NCBI GenBank assembly: GCA_002412795.1
Contig: DHVS01000016.1
Location: 62,001 to 126,000, forward strand
Length of the DNA stretch: 64,000 nt
Direction of reading: 5' to 3'
Origin: a bacterium UBP2_UBA5202
GTDB lineage: Bacteria; Edwardsbacteria; AC1; EtOH8
Below are positions 49,873 through 60,100 of this stretch, piece by piece; within the stretch, counting starts at the first letter, position 1; every line of letters begins with the position of its first letter. A model generated the notes under the pieces. The model had not been told where the DNA came from, made no database searches, and worked only from the letters and a program-made list of their open reading frames with translations. The translations under genes were made by a program, and so were the position numbers.

Positions 49873-50538
49873 TTATTTTAAGCGGACCGAAACCAGCTGA
49901 CGGACCGCGGCCTGGATCACGTCCGGGGGAAAGCTCCCGTCCAGCACCTTGACCCTGGCGGGATCGGCCTTGGCTATGGCCAAAAAGCCACGCCGGACCT
50001 TTCGGTGGAATGCTATCTGCTGCTGTTCCATCCGGTCCAGGGCCCGCTTTCTTTTGGCGGCCCGGGCGAAGCCCTTCTCCACCGGCAGATCAAAGACCAA
50101 AGTCAGCCTGGGCCAGCAGCCATCCACCGCTATTTGATTCAATTGTTTTACCATCTCCAGTGCCATCCCCCGGCCGTAGCCCTGGTAGGCGGTGGAGGAA
50201 TCGGCGAAGCGGTCGCAGATCACGATCTTGCCCGCCTTCAGCGCCGGGATTATCACCTGGGCCAGATGCTGGGCCCGCGAGGCCTGCAGCAGCAGCAGTT
50301 CGGTCAGCGGGGCCATGCTGTGGTTTTTGGAATCCAGCAGGACCTTGCGGATCTTCTCGGCGATGGGCGTCCCGCCCGGCTCCCGGGTGACTATGACCCG
50401 GTGCCCCCGGCTCTTCAGCCATTTAGCCAGGAGAGTGGCCTGGGTGGTCTTGCCGCAGCCCTCGATGCCCTCGAAGGTGACAAACAAACCCTTAGAATTC
50501 TGAATTCTGAATTCTGAATTCTGAATTCGGCGAGGCAT
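49873..50538 (-). CDS. tmk: Thymidylate kinase
   Basis: Phosphorylates dTMP to dTDP. 221 residues: P-loop FEGIEGCGKTTQATLLAKWL, VTREPGGTPIAEKIRKVLLD, DRFADSSTAYQGYGRGM, and the LID region. The first 16 residues (RRIQNSEFRIQNSK) come from the GAATTC-type repeat (50495-50530). The conserved part starts at GLFVTFEG. No other start lies in between, so the repeat supplies the start codon and leader peptide. The ATG is two bases from the stop of the inositol-phosphate synthase gene. Confidence 0.95.
   Translation of the reverse strand: MPRRIQNSEFRIQNSKGLFVTFEGIEGCGKTTQATLLAKWLKSRGHRVIVTREPGGTPIAEKIRKVLLDSKNHSMAPLTELLLLQASRAQHLAQVIIPALKAGKIVICDRFADSSTAYQGYGRGMALEMVKQLNQIAVDGCWPRLTLVFDLPVEKGFARAAKRKRALDRMEQQQIAFHRKVRRGFLAIAKADPARVKVLDGSFPPDVIQAAVRQLVSVRLK
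50495..50530. repeat. GAATTCTGAATTCTGAATTC tandem repeat at start of tmk
   Basis: Four tandem units of the 8-base GAATTCTG type on the plus strand. On the minus strand they read ATTCAGAATTCAGAATTC and encode the RIQNSEFRIQNS peptide of Tmk. Confidence 0.85.
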
Positions 50539-50540
50539 GG

Positions 50541-51674
50541 TTATTTCCGCCCCAGTCTCTTGATATACTCTTCCACGTTCCGCTGGGCCTGGTCGTCATG
50601 CACCTGCACCATTGGCGACTTCATGAAATAGCTGGAGGGCTCCAGCATGGTGCCGGAAAGCTTGTGGTCCATGGCCAGCTTGGCGCAGCGCACCGCATCG
50701 ATCACCACCCCGGCCGAGTTAGGCGAATCCCAGACCTCCAGCTTCATCTCCAGGCTCAGCGGCACGTCCCCGAAGGTCTGGCCTTCCATCTTGATGTGGC
50801 AGTACTTGCGGTCCAACAGCCAGGGCACGTAATCGGACGGGCCGACATGGATGTCGTCGGCCGGCATCTTGTAATCCAGCATCGAGGTGACGGCGTTGGT
50901 CTTGGAGATCTTCTTGGACTCCAGCCGCTCCCGCTCCAACATGTTCAAAAAGTCGGTGTTGCCGCCGAAGTTCAGCTGGTAGGTCTTCAACAGCTTGACC
51001 CCCCGGTCCATGAACAGGCGTGTTAAAACACGATGTGTGATGGTGGCCCCCACCTGGGATTTGATGTCGTCGCCGATGCAGGGCACTCCGGCCTTCTTGA
51101 AGCGGTTGGACCAGTACTGCTCGCGGGCGATGAACACCGGGATGCAGTTGACGAAGCCGCACTTGGCCTCCAGTATCTGCTCCACGTACCACTTGGTGGC
51201 CATTTCCGAGCCCACCGGCAGGTAGCTGACCACCACGTCGGTCTTGGTGTCCTGCAGCAGCTTGACGATGTCCACCGTGGAGCCCGGGGCCTTCTGGATG
51301 ATCTGGGAGAGGTATTTGCCCAGGCCGTCGTGCAGCATGCCGCGCTGGACGGTGATCCCGCTTTTGGGAACCTGGCAGAACTTGAGGGTGTTGTTGGGCT
51401 TGGTGTAGATGGCGGTGGCCAGGTCCTTGCCCACCTTGTTCTTGTCGATGTCGATGGCGGCCGAGAATTCTATATCCGAGATGTGGTAGCCGCCCAGGTT
51501 GACGTGCATCAGTCCGGGAACCTTGTCGCCGGGCTTGGCGTTGCGGTAATAATGGACGCCCTGGACGAAGGAGGAGGCGCAGTTGCCCACCCCGATGATG
51601 GCCACCCGGACCTTGCGTGAGCCGGCTTTTTTGATGGCTGGCTTGATGGTTTTCCTGGCAATGCTCTTTCCCAT
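50541..51674 (-). CDS. myo-Inositol-1-phosphate synthase
   Basis: Makes inositol-1-phosphate from glucose-6-phosphate with NAD. 377 residues from the ATG at 51674 (MGKSIARKTI), after AAAGGACC. Motifs: RVAIIGVGNCASSFVQG (NAD site), NGDDIKSQ-type block as GDDIKSQVGATITHRVL, QLNFGGNTDFLNM, and VGPSDYVPWLLDRK. The length matches the actinobacterial/archaeal short form. The next gene upstream is a CDP-alcohol phosphatidyltransferase, 47 bases away. Together they point to inositol phospholipid synthesis. Confidence 0.94.
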   Translation of the reverse strand: MGKSIARKTIKPAIKKAGSRKVRVAIIGVGNCASSFVQGVHYYRNAKPGDKVPGLMHVNLGGYHISDIEFSAAIDIDKNKVGKDLATAIYTKPNNTLKFCQVPKSGITVQRGMLHDGLGKYLSQIIQKAPGSTVDIVKLLQDTKTDVVVSYLPVGSEMATKWYVEQILEAKCGFVNCIPVFIAREQYWSNRFKKAGVPCIGDDIKSQVGATITHRVLTRLFMDRGVKLLKTYQLNFGGNTDFLNMLERERLESKKISKTNAVTSMLDYKMPADDIHVGPSDYVPWLLDRKYCHIKMEGQTFGDVPLSLEMKLEVWDSPNSAGVVIDAVRCAKLAMDHKLSGTMLEPSSYFMKSPMVQVHDDQAQRNVEEYIKRLGRK

Positions 51675-51721
51675 GTGGTCCTTTCTGAAAAAACTAATTT
51701 TTATATTATTTGCTTGTTTGT

Positions 51722-52336
51722 TTACGAAGGAATCGTCTTTCCCTTCGTCCGGTTCCGGACATGCAATATCCTCTGGACGGCCGTGATGTTGGTGAAGACC
51801 GCCAGCACCCAAAGGGCGATTTCAAATATCCAGTGACGGTTGAATATCCCGGTGAACACCGAGGCGGTGATGATCACGGCTATCCGTTCCGGGCGCTCCA
51901 TGATGCCCACCTTGCAGTCCTCGCCCAAACCCTCGGCCCGGGCCCGGGTGTAGCTGACCATCAGCGAGCCGGCCAGCGCCAGGTCGGTTAAAATGACCAG
52001 CCGCCACATGTCGCTGCCGGCATAGTAGTACGACAGCCCGATGAACATGGCCAGCTCGGAGTAACGGTCCAGCACCGAGTCGTAGAACATCCCGAACTTG
52101 GTGGCGTGGCCGGAGCGCCGGGCCAGCGAGCCGTCAATGGCGTCGCAGATGGCCGAAAGCAGGGCCACCGCTCCGCCCCAGAAGAAATGATTGGTGGCAA
52201 ACAGCAGGCCGGAACCCAGCCCGAAAATGAATCCGGCGGTGGTCAGCCAGTTGGGCCTGACTTTGATCGCCACAAAGAAATTGATCACCGGGTTGAACAG
52301 ATTGACAAATCCCTTGTTGAGCCATTCAGGAAACAT
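51722..52336 (-). CDS. CDP-alcohol phosphatidyltransferase (probable phosphatidylinositol-phosphate synthase)
   Basis: 204 residues with about five to six membrane segments. The family signature D-x2-D-G-x2-A-R-x8-G-x3-D-x3-D is present as DAIDGSLARRSGHATKFGMF and then YDSVLDRYSEL. It joins an alcohol (here probably inositol-1-phosphate) to CDP-diacylglycerol in the inner membrane. The neighbouring inositol-phosphate synthase supports this substrate; glycerol-phosphate is the alternative. Confidence 0.88.
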   Translation of the reverse strand: MFPEWLNKGFVNLFNPVINFFVAIKVRPNWLTTAGFIFGLGSGLLFATNHFFWGGAVALLSAICDAIDGSLARRSGHATKFGMFYDSVLDRYSELAMFIGLSYYYAGSDMWRLVILTDLALAGSLMVSYTRARAEGLGEDCKVGIMERPERIAVIITASVFTGIFNRHWIFEIALWVLAVFTNITAVQRILHVRNRTKGKTIPS

Positions 52337-52339
52337 TTT

Positions 52340-53017
52340 TCATCCTACCTTTCCGGCAATAACAATTACATATTCTCCCCGGGGCTTTTTGGTCTGATAT
52401 TTTTGGGCCAGCTCGGCGATGTCTCCCCGTTCAAATTCCTCGAACATTTTGGTAAGCTCCCGGCCCAATACCGCCTGACGGGGGGCAAAGGCTGCGGCCA
52501 GATCGGTCAAAGTTTTGGAGATCCGGTGCGGCGACTCGTACATCACCAGCGTGGCCGAGCCCTCCTTGAGTTCTTCCAGCAGCCTGGCCCGCTTGCCGGA
52601 TTTTATGGGCAGGAACCCCAGGAACAGGAACCGGCTGGGGTCCAGCCCCGAGCAGACCAGGGCGGAGATCAGCGCGGTGGCGCCGGGAACGGGCACTATC
52701 CTGATCCCGGCCTTGACCGCCTGGGCCACCAGGCTCACCGCCGGATCGCTGATCCCGGGGGTTCCGGCGTCGGTCACCAGGGCCACCTGCCGGCCGGCCA
52801 AAAGCTTTTCCACCAACTCCGGCGATCTTTGCTCCTGGTTATGGGAATAAAAAGAGCACAACGGTTTTTTGATGTCGTAATGCTTCAGCAATTGACCGGT
52901 ATGCCTGGTATCCTCGGCCGCTATCAGGTCCACTTCCTTGAGAACTTTCAGCGCCCGGAGGGTGATGTCTTCAAGATTGCCGATGGGGGTGGCCACCAAA
53001 TAAAGAATTCCTGTCAT
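52340..53017 (-). CDS. rsmI: 16S rRNA 2'-O-ribose methyltransferase (C1402)
   Basis: 225 residues of the tetrapyrrole-methylase fold: LYLVATPIGNLEDITLRALK at the start, AAEDTRHTGQLLKHY, VALVTDAGTPGISDPA, RIVPVPGATALISALVCSGL and FVLGREL-like VLGRELTKMFEEF. Its C-terminus is shorter than in E. coli RsmI (lacking part of the extra domain). It is three bases from the phosphatidyltransferase gene. Confidence 0.96.
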   Translation of the reverse strand: MTGILYLVATPIGNLEDITLRALKVLKEVDLIAAEDTRHTGQLLKHYDIKKPLCSFYSHNQEQRSPELVEKLLAGRQVALVTDAGTPGISDPAVSLVAQAVKAGIRIVPVPGATALISALVCSGLDPSRFLFLGFLPIKSGKRARLLEELKEGSATLVMYESPHRISKTLTDLAAAFAPRQAVLGRELTKMFEEFERGDIAELAQKYQTKKPRGEYVIVIAGKVG

Positions 53018-53068
53018 CTATACCAGCCTTTTGATCGTTTAAAACATCTATAACTTTTTAAACGTCGG

Positions 53069-54040
53069 TTATAACAGATCCTTAAGCTTGGAATGCCGCC
53101 CGAAACTGGAGGCTTTCAAGGCGAACCTAAAATCCTTGAGGGCCAGCTGCACCACTCCGTCCAGCCGCTTGCCCAGCACCACCCTAAAGGAATCCACAAA
53201 ATTATCTATCCACTCGGCGAAGGCCTTGCCCAGCTCTTCGGGGCTGGCCACTATCTTGCCGCCCTCCCTGGCCTCGCCGTCGGCGGTTTCGAAGTCGTTC
53301 AAGAACGGGTAATGGACCGTGGCCGACTCCTTGGAAGTGGTCAGGGTCTTGCTGACCACGGTGGGCCCGGCGATCATCTTGAGCTCGCTGACGATCTTGT
53401 TCAATGCGTTCAGGAACAGGGTCACCTGGGCCTGGCTGGCCTGCTCGGCCATCACCGGGATCTTGTCAAAGGCGTCCACCACTATGGCCCCGGGGCCGGT
53501 GGCCGCCTGCTTAAGCGCGGCCTTGATCACTTCCAGCCCCAGGCTGTCAACCTTCCAGGTGAAATAACCGGAACAGGGAGCGCCCTCCTTGAAGCGGAGA
53601 TAGGACATGTCAAAGCCCCGCCGGATCTCCAGGAAGCCGTCGAACTTGACCCCCACCAGCTTCTCAAAGACCTTCTCGGTGTCCACCGTGGCCAGGTCCA
53701 GGTTCTTGAAGGCCGGCTTGACGCTGAAGGTGGCCATGATCATGTCCACCAGTTCCTCCGGGGTCTCGTAGATGGAGACGGTCCCGGTGGTGGAGGACTT
53801 GGCCTTGTCGATCACCTCGGCCACCGACATCTGCTTCCGCTCGGAGCGGTTGAAATGCCCGGCGTTGACCGGTTCGCCCTTTTTCAGATACAGGAACTCC
53901 ACCGCTTCGGGATAGACAATCTCCAGGTATCCCGAGATCTTGCTGGCCCGTTCTTTTTTGTTGTCGGCCAAAACGTTGTCCAGATGCACAAATTCCAGCT
54001 TGGCATTCTGCAGCACCGCGCGGCCCTTGGGAAATCTCAT
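53069..54040 (-). CDS. Unknown protein with a duplicated module
   Basis: 323 residues of no family I recognise. Two similar segments are seen: SGYLEIVYPEAVEFLYLKKG followed by EPVNAGHF (about 36-63), and DGFLEIRRGFDMSYLRFKEG followed by APCSGYF (about 133-160). Each reads G-(Y/F)-LEI-x-YL-x-(K/F)-x-G-x-P, which resembles the PATAN/DUF4388-like modules of signalling proteins. The C-terminal third is helical. There is no membrane segment or signal peptide, so it is cytosolic. A Crp-like regulator gene lies upstream across a 357-base repeat gap. Confidence 0.75.
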   Translation of the reverse strand: MRFPKGRAVLQNAKLEFVHLDNVLADNKKERASKISGYLEIVYPEAVEFLYLKKGEPVNAGHFNRSERKQMSVAEVIDKAKSSTTGTVSIYETPEELVDMIMATFSVKPAFKNLDLATVDTEKVFEKLVGVKFDGFLEIRRGFDMSYLRFKEGAPCSGYFTWKVDSLGLEVIKAALKQAATGPGAIVVDAFDKIPVMAEQASQAQVTLFLNALNKIVSELKMIAGPTVVSKTLTTSKESATVHYPFLNDFETADGEAREGGKIVASPEELGKAFAEWIDNFVDSFRVVLGKRLDGVVQLALKDFRFALKASSFGRHSKLKDLL

Positions 54041-54397
54041 AGTTAGTTGATAATTCTATTTTCTATTTTTTGATGACAGACTGATTACGCATTTTGAGAG
54101 ATGAAATATATACCATTCGATTTGTCAGACAGGATAGTCGGCTCAGGATGACATTGCGAGAGAACCTTGTGGAATGATATTGAATACCTTTGTGTCTTAG
54201 TGTCTCTGTGTGAAAAGAAATATCCTTCGATTTGTCAGGCATAGAGCCGTTCTCAGGATGACATATTACCTTTAGTGTCTTTGTGTGAAAATATCCTTCG
54301 ACTTGACAAACAGGGAGCCGTCCTCAGGATGACATAGGACACTTATTGTCTTTGTGCCACTTCGGCAGGCTCAGTGCACCGCTTAGTGGCAAAAGGC
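54041..54397. repeat. Composite intergenic repeat array (families C and D)
   Basis: No gene is visible. Three copies of a CCTTCGA(T/C)TTG(T/A)CA...CTCAGGATGACAT unit are seen near 54112-54155, 54221-54265 and 54291-54335. They alternate with CTTTGTGTCTTAGTGTC-type units. The last part (CCACTTCGGCAGGCTCAGTGC) matches part of the 28758-28997 gap. Confidence 0.85.
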
Positions 54398-55042
54398 CTA
54401 CATCTCCTTGAACTTTTCCTTGAGAGTGGCGAACTTCCAGAACTCCTCCAAATCTCCCATGGAGGCTATCTTGATCCCGTCGGCAGAGAACTCCATCAGG
54501 CCCTGCTTCTGCATCTTGTCCAGGATCTCGGCGGCCTTGGCCTTGCCCACCCCCACCTGGCTGGCAAACCCGTCGGGAGTGTAACTGCCCTTGATCAGCA
54601 CCCCGGAACCGTCGGGGGCGCCCTTCTCCCGGCCCAGGTTCAAAAGCGAAGCCGCTATCCGGCAGACATCGTCCTTCTGCAGCAGGATCTTCACCTGCTC
54701 GTTGGTCTCCCGCAGGCGCTTGACCAGGCTGTTGATCAGGTATTCCACCATCGGGTTCTCCTGGATTTGCCCCTTGAAGGCCGAGCGGTCCAGTATCAAA
54801 AGGGAAACATCGGCCAAAGCGGTGGCGGTGGCCGAGCGCGGGGCGTCGTCCACTATGGCCATCTCGCCCAAGAACGAGCCCTCGGACAGCGTGGCCAGCA
54901 CTTTTTTGGCCCCTCCGGCCGAGTTGGATATTTCAACTTTACCCGATCGGATCAGGTACATTTCCTCGCCCCGTTCACCCTCGCGGAAAAGAATCTCCCC
55001 CGCTTTCAATACTTTTTCAAAAGCGCCTTCGGCTTCCGGCAT
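54398..55042 (-). CDS. Crp/Fnr-family transcription regulator
   Basis: 214 residues. A cyclic-nucleotide-binding domain (about 8-120) has LFREGERGEEMYLIRSGKVE, GSFLGEMAIVDDAPRSATAT and a LNSLVKRL-like dimer helix. The C-terminal region from about 135 is shorter than a usual Crp winged helix but has helices fitting SQVGVGKAKAAEILDKMQKQ. The residues that bind cAMP in Crp (E and R in GE...RSA) are partly present: GEMAI...RSAT. The target is unknown. A strong promoter lies upstream. Confidence 0.85.
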   Translation of the reverse strand: MPEAEGAFEKVLKAGEILFREGERGEEMYLIRSGKVEISNSAGGAKKVLATLSEGSFLGEMAIVDDAPRSATATALADVSLLILDRSAFKGQIQENPMVEYLINSLVKRLRETNEQVKILLQKDDVCRIAASLLNLGREKGAPDGSGVLIKGSYTPDGFASQVGVGKAKAAEILDKMQKQGLMEFSADGIKIASMGDLEEFWKFATLKEKFKEM

Positions 55043-55075
55043 TTTCTGCCCCCTTTATATAAGGTTTAACATAGT

Positions 55076-55105
55076 ATAATATCATAAGTTATGCGGTTAT
55101 GTCAA
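55076..55105 (-). promoter_or_regulatory. Strong sigma-70-like promoter of the Crp-like gene, with palindrome in the spacer
   Basis: On the minus strand TTGACA (55100-55105) and TATTAT (55076-55081) are 18 bases apart. The spacer holds the inverted repeat CATAACTTATG, a possible operator. Confidence 0.72.
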
Positions 55106-55209
55106 CACCATTTTATAAAGTTGGAGGTCAGGATTATGGGCTTTGCCTGAAAGTAAAAAAGGCGCTGATTTTTAAGATTTTTGACGGATTTTTATAGGGT
55201 TTGCAATTA

Positions 55210-55239
55210 AAAATGGGGAGAGCGAGCTCTCCCCATTTT
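55210..55239 (-). terminator. Intrinsic terminator of glyS
   Basis: AAAATGGGGAGAGC (55210-55223) pairs with GCTCTCCCCATTTT (55226-55239). On the minus strand the stem is followed by TTTTTAATT, so it terminates the glycyl-tRNA synthetase transcript 24 bases after its stop. Confidence 0.88.
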
Positions 55240-55262
55240 ATCAATAGATCGTGTCCTTCTGT

Positions 55263-56942
<1,680 letters not shown>

Positions 56943-56984
56943 GTATGTTCCTCGCAATATGGATTTAAGAGTGACCCATATGTC

Positions 56985-57004
56985 ATTCCCGAAAAATCGG
57001 GAAT
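56985..57004. repeat. Palindromic repeat ATTCCCGA-loop-TCGGGAAT
   Basis: An 8-bp stem with an AAAA loop just before the glyS start region. This common metagenomic type of intergenic palindrome adds DSRFFGNDI-coding sequence in the long frame. On the minus strand it could affect glyS leader folding. Confidence 0.7.
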
Positions 57005-57061
57005 CCATAATATTTATTTTTTAATTATACCCCTTTAGGCCTGATAAAATCAAGCACAATA

Positions 57062-57092
57062 AAGAGGGGCGGCCATTACAGCCGCCCCTCTT
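57062..57092 (-). terminator. Intrinsic terminator of the large secreted-protein gene
   Basis: AAGAGGGGCGGC (57062-57073) pairs with GCCGCCCCTCTT (57081-57092) around CATTACA. On the minus strand it is followed by a T-containing stretch and lies 20 bases after the stop of the 57112 gene. Confidence 0.85.
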
Positions 57093-57111
57093 GTCGCCAT
57101 AATAACCGGGG

Positions 57112-60100
57112 TTACCGGATTACCGTGAACCTTCTGGTGGAGGTGTTCTCTCCGGCGGCCAAACGGTAGACATATACGCCCGAAGACACCTTCCGGCCGT
57201 TGTCGTCACAGCCGTTCCACTTGACCGTATGGTTCCCGGCCGCCAGTTGGCCGCTGACCAGGGTCTTTACCCGTTGCCCCAGCACGTTGTAAATACCCAG
57301 GCTGGCCTGGGCGCCCTTGGCCAGTCCGAACCTAAACTCGGCCGAGTTCTTGACCGGATTGGGACTGGTGGGCATCAGGTAGAAGCTGTAGGCCATTGTG
57401 CCGGGCCTGCCTTCCACACCGGTGGGTGCGATGGCCTTGAAGCTCAAGGCCCCGCTGGCAGACTTGTTCCAGCTGGAATCCTGGGCCGCCACCCAGTAGA
57501 CGATCTCCGTGCTGTCCCCGGCGCTCAGGGTCTGGACCGGGATGGTGGCGGTGAAGGTATCGGCCGCCACAAAGGACATGTCCAGGGTATCCACCGTCCC
57601 GCCGCCTATCTGATACAGCAGTTTCACGTTCCACAGGGACTGGTTGTCGCTTACCACCGCCTTCACCAGGTAGGGTCCGTAGGCCGCGGTGGTGTCGTCG
57701 GCCAGGGTGTCAACATAGCTGATCACCGGGGCTTCTCCCTCGATATGCTGCAGGTCCCAGTCGGTCAGCCTAACGTAGATGTCGCCGCCCTTCATCCGGC
57801 GGTTGTCGTCCCAGCTGAACAGGATCCGCTGGTCAGTGCAGGCCAGACGCTTGCCGCCCCAGAAATACCTGTTGGCTATGGTTGTCCCGTTGACCACCAC
57901 GTTGCCCCCGGCCGCCACCCCGTCCACATATTGTTGGGCCATGACCTCGGCTACGTATTGGCTCGGATCGTTCCGGTAGTCATCCCAGGCGATCACCATC
58001 TTGTGCCCGTCCGGGGACAGGGCCACGCTGGGGTTCTGGTGATACAACACCCCCTGGGGATCGTCGTTTACCAAAAAGTTGCCGCCGATGGTGTCGCCGT
58101 TGGCCCTGTATAGCTGGGCGTAGATATCGGGATACGACTCATCGTAGCGATAATCCTCCCAGGCGATCACAAAGCCGCTGTCCGCCATGGCCACGCTGGG
58201 ATTATACTGGCTGCAACCGCCGCCATCGGCATCGACCCGAAAGTTGCCGCCGATGGTGTCGCCGTTGGCCTTATAAAGCTGGGCATAAATGTCGAAACTG
58301 CCGGTGCGGTTGTCGTGCCAGGTGATCACAAAGCTGCTACCGTTCGATGCTACGCTCGGAAGATATTGGGAACTGGCGCCGTTGTCCACCAGAATATTCC
58401 CGCCGACGCTGTCGCCGTTGAGCTTGTACCGCTGGGCGTAGATGTCGGCATCGCCGTTGCGGTAGTCCTCCCAGGCGATCATAAAACCGCTATCGCTGGC
58501 CGCCACATCGGGGTTATATCCATGGTTGCTGACGACGTCTCTGACCAGGAAGTTGCCGCCCAGCGGCGCCCCGGCCGGGTCGAACAACTGGGCATATATC
58601 TGTCCGAGCCCGCTGAGGTCGTAGCCGTCCCATGTCACCACAAATCCGCCGCCCGGCAGAAAGGCCGCCTTGGGATCGTAGCCATATCGCCTGAAGGTGC
58701 CGGAGGTATCGTTGATTGCGAAGTTCGAGCCCACCGGGTTACCTGCCGCGTCGTAGCTCTGGCCGTAGATGTCAATGGTGCTCCAGGTGCCGTCGTCGTT
58801 ACGCATATCGTACCAAACCGCCACCGAGTTGCCGGAGGCATCCATGGCCACCGAGGCATCCCACTGGTCGGCGGTTCCGGTATCGTTATTGGCCATGAAA
58901 TTGGCGCCTATGGCTGAGCCTGTCGCATCATAGCGCTGGCAGAATATGTCGTAGTATCCGTCGGGATTGAAGCGGCCATCATACCAGACCACGGCAAACC
59001 CGCTGTCATTGGCGGCGATGCTGGGGTTGTAGCAGTAGATGGAGGCAGTGTCGTTCACAATGAAGTTGCCCCCCACTGCCAAGCCGGTTGCATCATAACG
59101 CTGGGCGTAAGCGTCATAGTAGTTACCGCTGCGGTAGTCGTACCAGGTGATCACGAAACCGCTGTCGTTGGCCGCCACATTGGAGGCGCCCCAAAGGTAC
59201 TGGTCGTAGCCGGTGTCGTCATCGTTCACCCAAAAATTGCCGCCCATTGTATCGCCATCGGCATTGAAGCGCTGGGCAAAGATGTCCCAATGGCCTCTGC
59301 GGTTGTCGAACCAGGCGATCATGAACCCGCTGCCGTTGGCCGCCACGCTGGGGCACCAAGTTTCATCGCTCCCGCCGTCGCTCACCTCAAAGTTGCCCCC
59401 CAGGGCCAAGCCTGCCTGGTCATAGCGCTGGGCGTAGATATGCCAGTCGGCATTGCGGTTATCGTCCCAGGTGATCACGAAACCGTTGTCGCTGGCGGCC
59501 ACGCTGGGAAAATTCTGTTCGCTGTTTGTGGCATCGTCATTCACCAAAAAGTTGCCGCCCACCGGCAAGCCGGAGGCATCATAGCGCTGGGCATAGATCT
59601 CCCAGTTGCTTCCGTTGCGGAAGTCCTCCCAGGTGATCACAAACCCGCTGTCATTGGCCGCCACGCAGGGGTATTCCTGGTTGTCAATGCCTCCGTCGTC
59701 ATTGACCAGAAAGTTGCCGCCCAAGGCTGAGCCTGTCGAGCCATAGCGCTGGGCATAGATGTCATAGTCGTTTCCGTTGCGGTGGTCGTACCAGGCCACC
59801 ACAAAGCCGTTGCCGCAGGCGGAGATCGACGGTTCATAAGCATATTTACCGGTGAAATCGTTGACCATAAAATCGTCCCCCACCTGGTTGCCGGAGGCGT
59901 CAAAAAGACGGCCGAATACCTGGTGATTCCAGCTGTTGCGCTGGTCGTACCACACCACCATCATCTCCCCGGTGGGCAGCAGGGCCGCCTTGGGGTCGTA
60001 CTGGTAGCCGGCGTAAAAGCCGATGCCGGTGATGTCGTCATTCACCAGGAGGTCGTCCTTGATCAGGCCCTTGATGGCCGGCCGGGGCTGGGCCGGAACG

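Noticed and set aside
51675..51812. N-terminal extension of the inositol-phosphate synthase
   Set aside because: It would overlap the phosphatidyltransferase gene. The ATG at 51674 has a good ribosome site.
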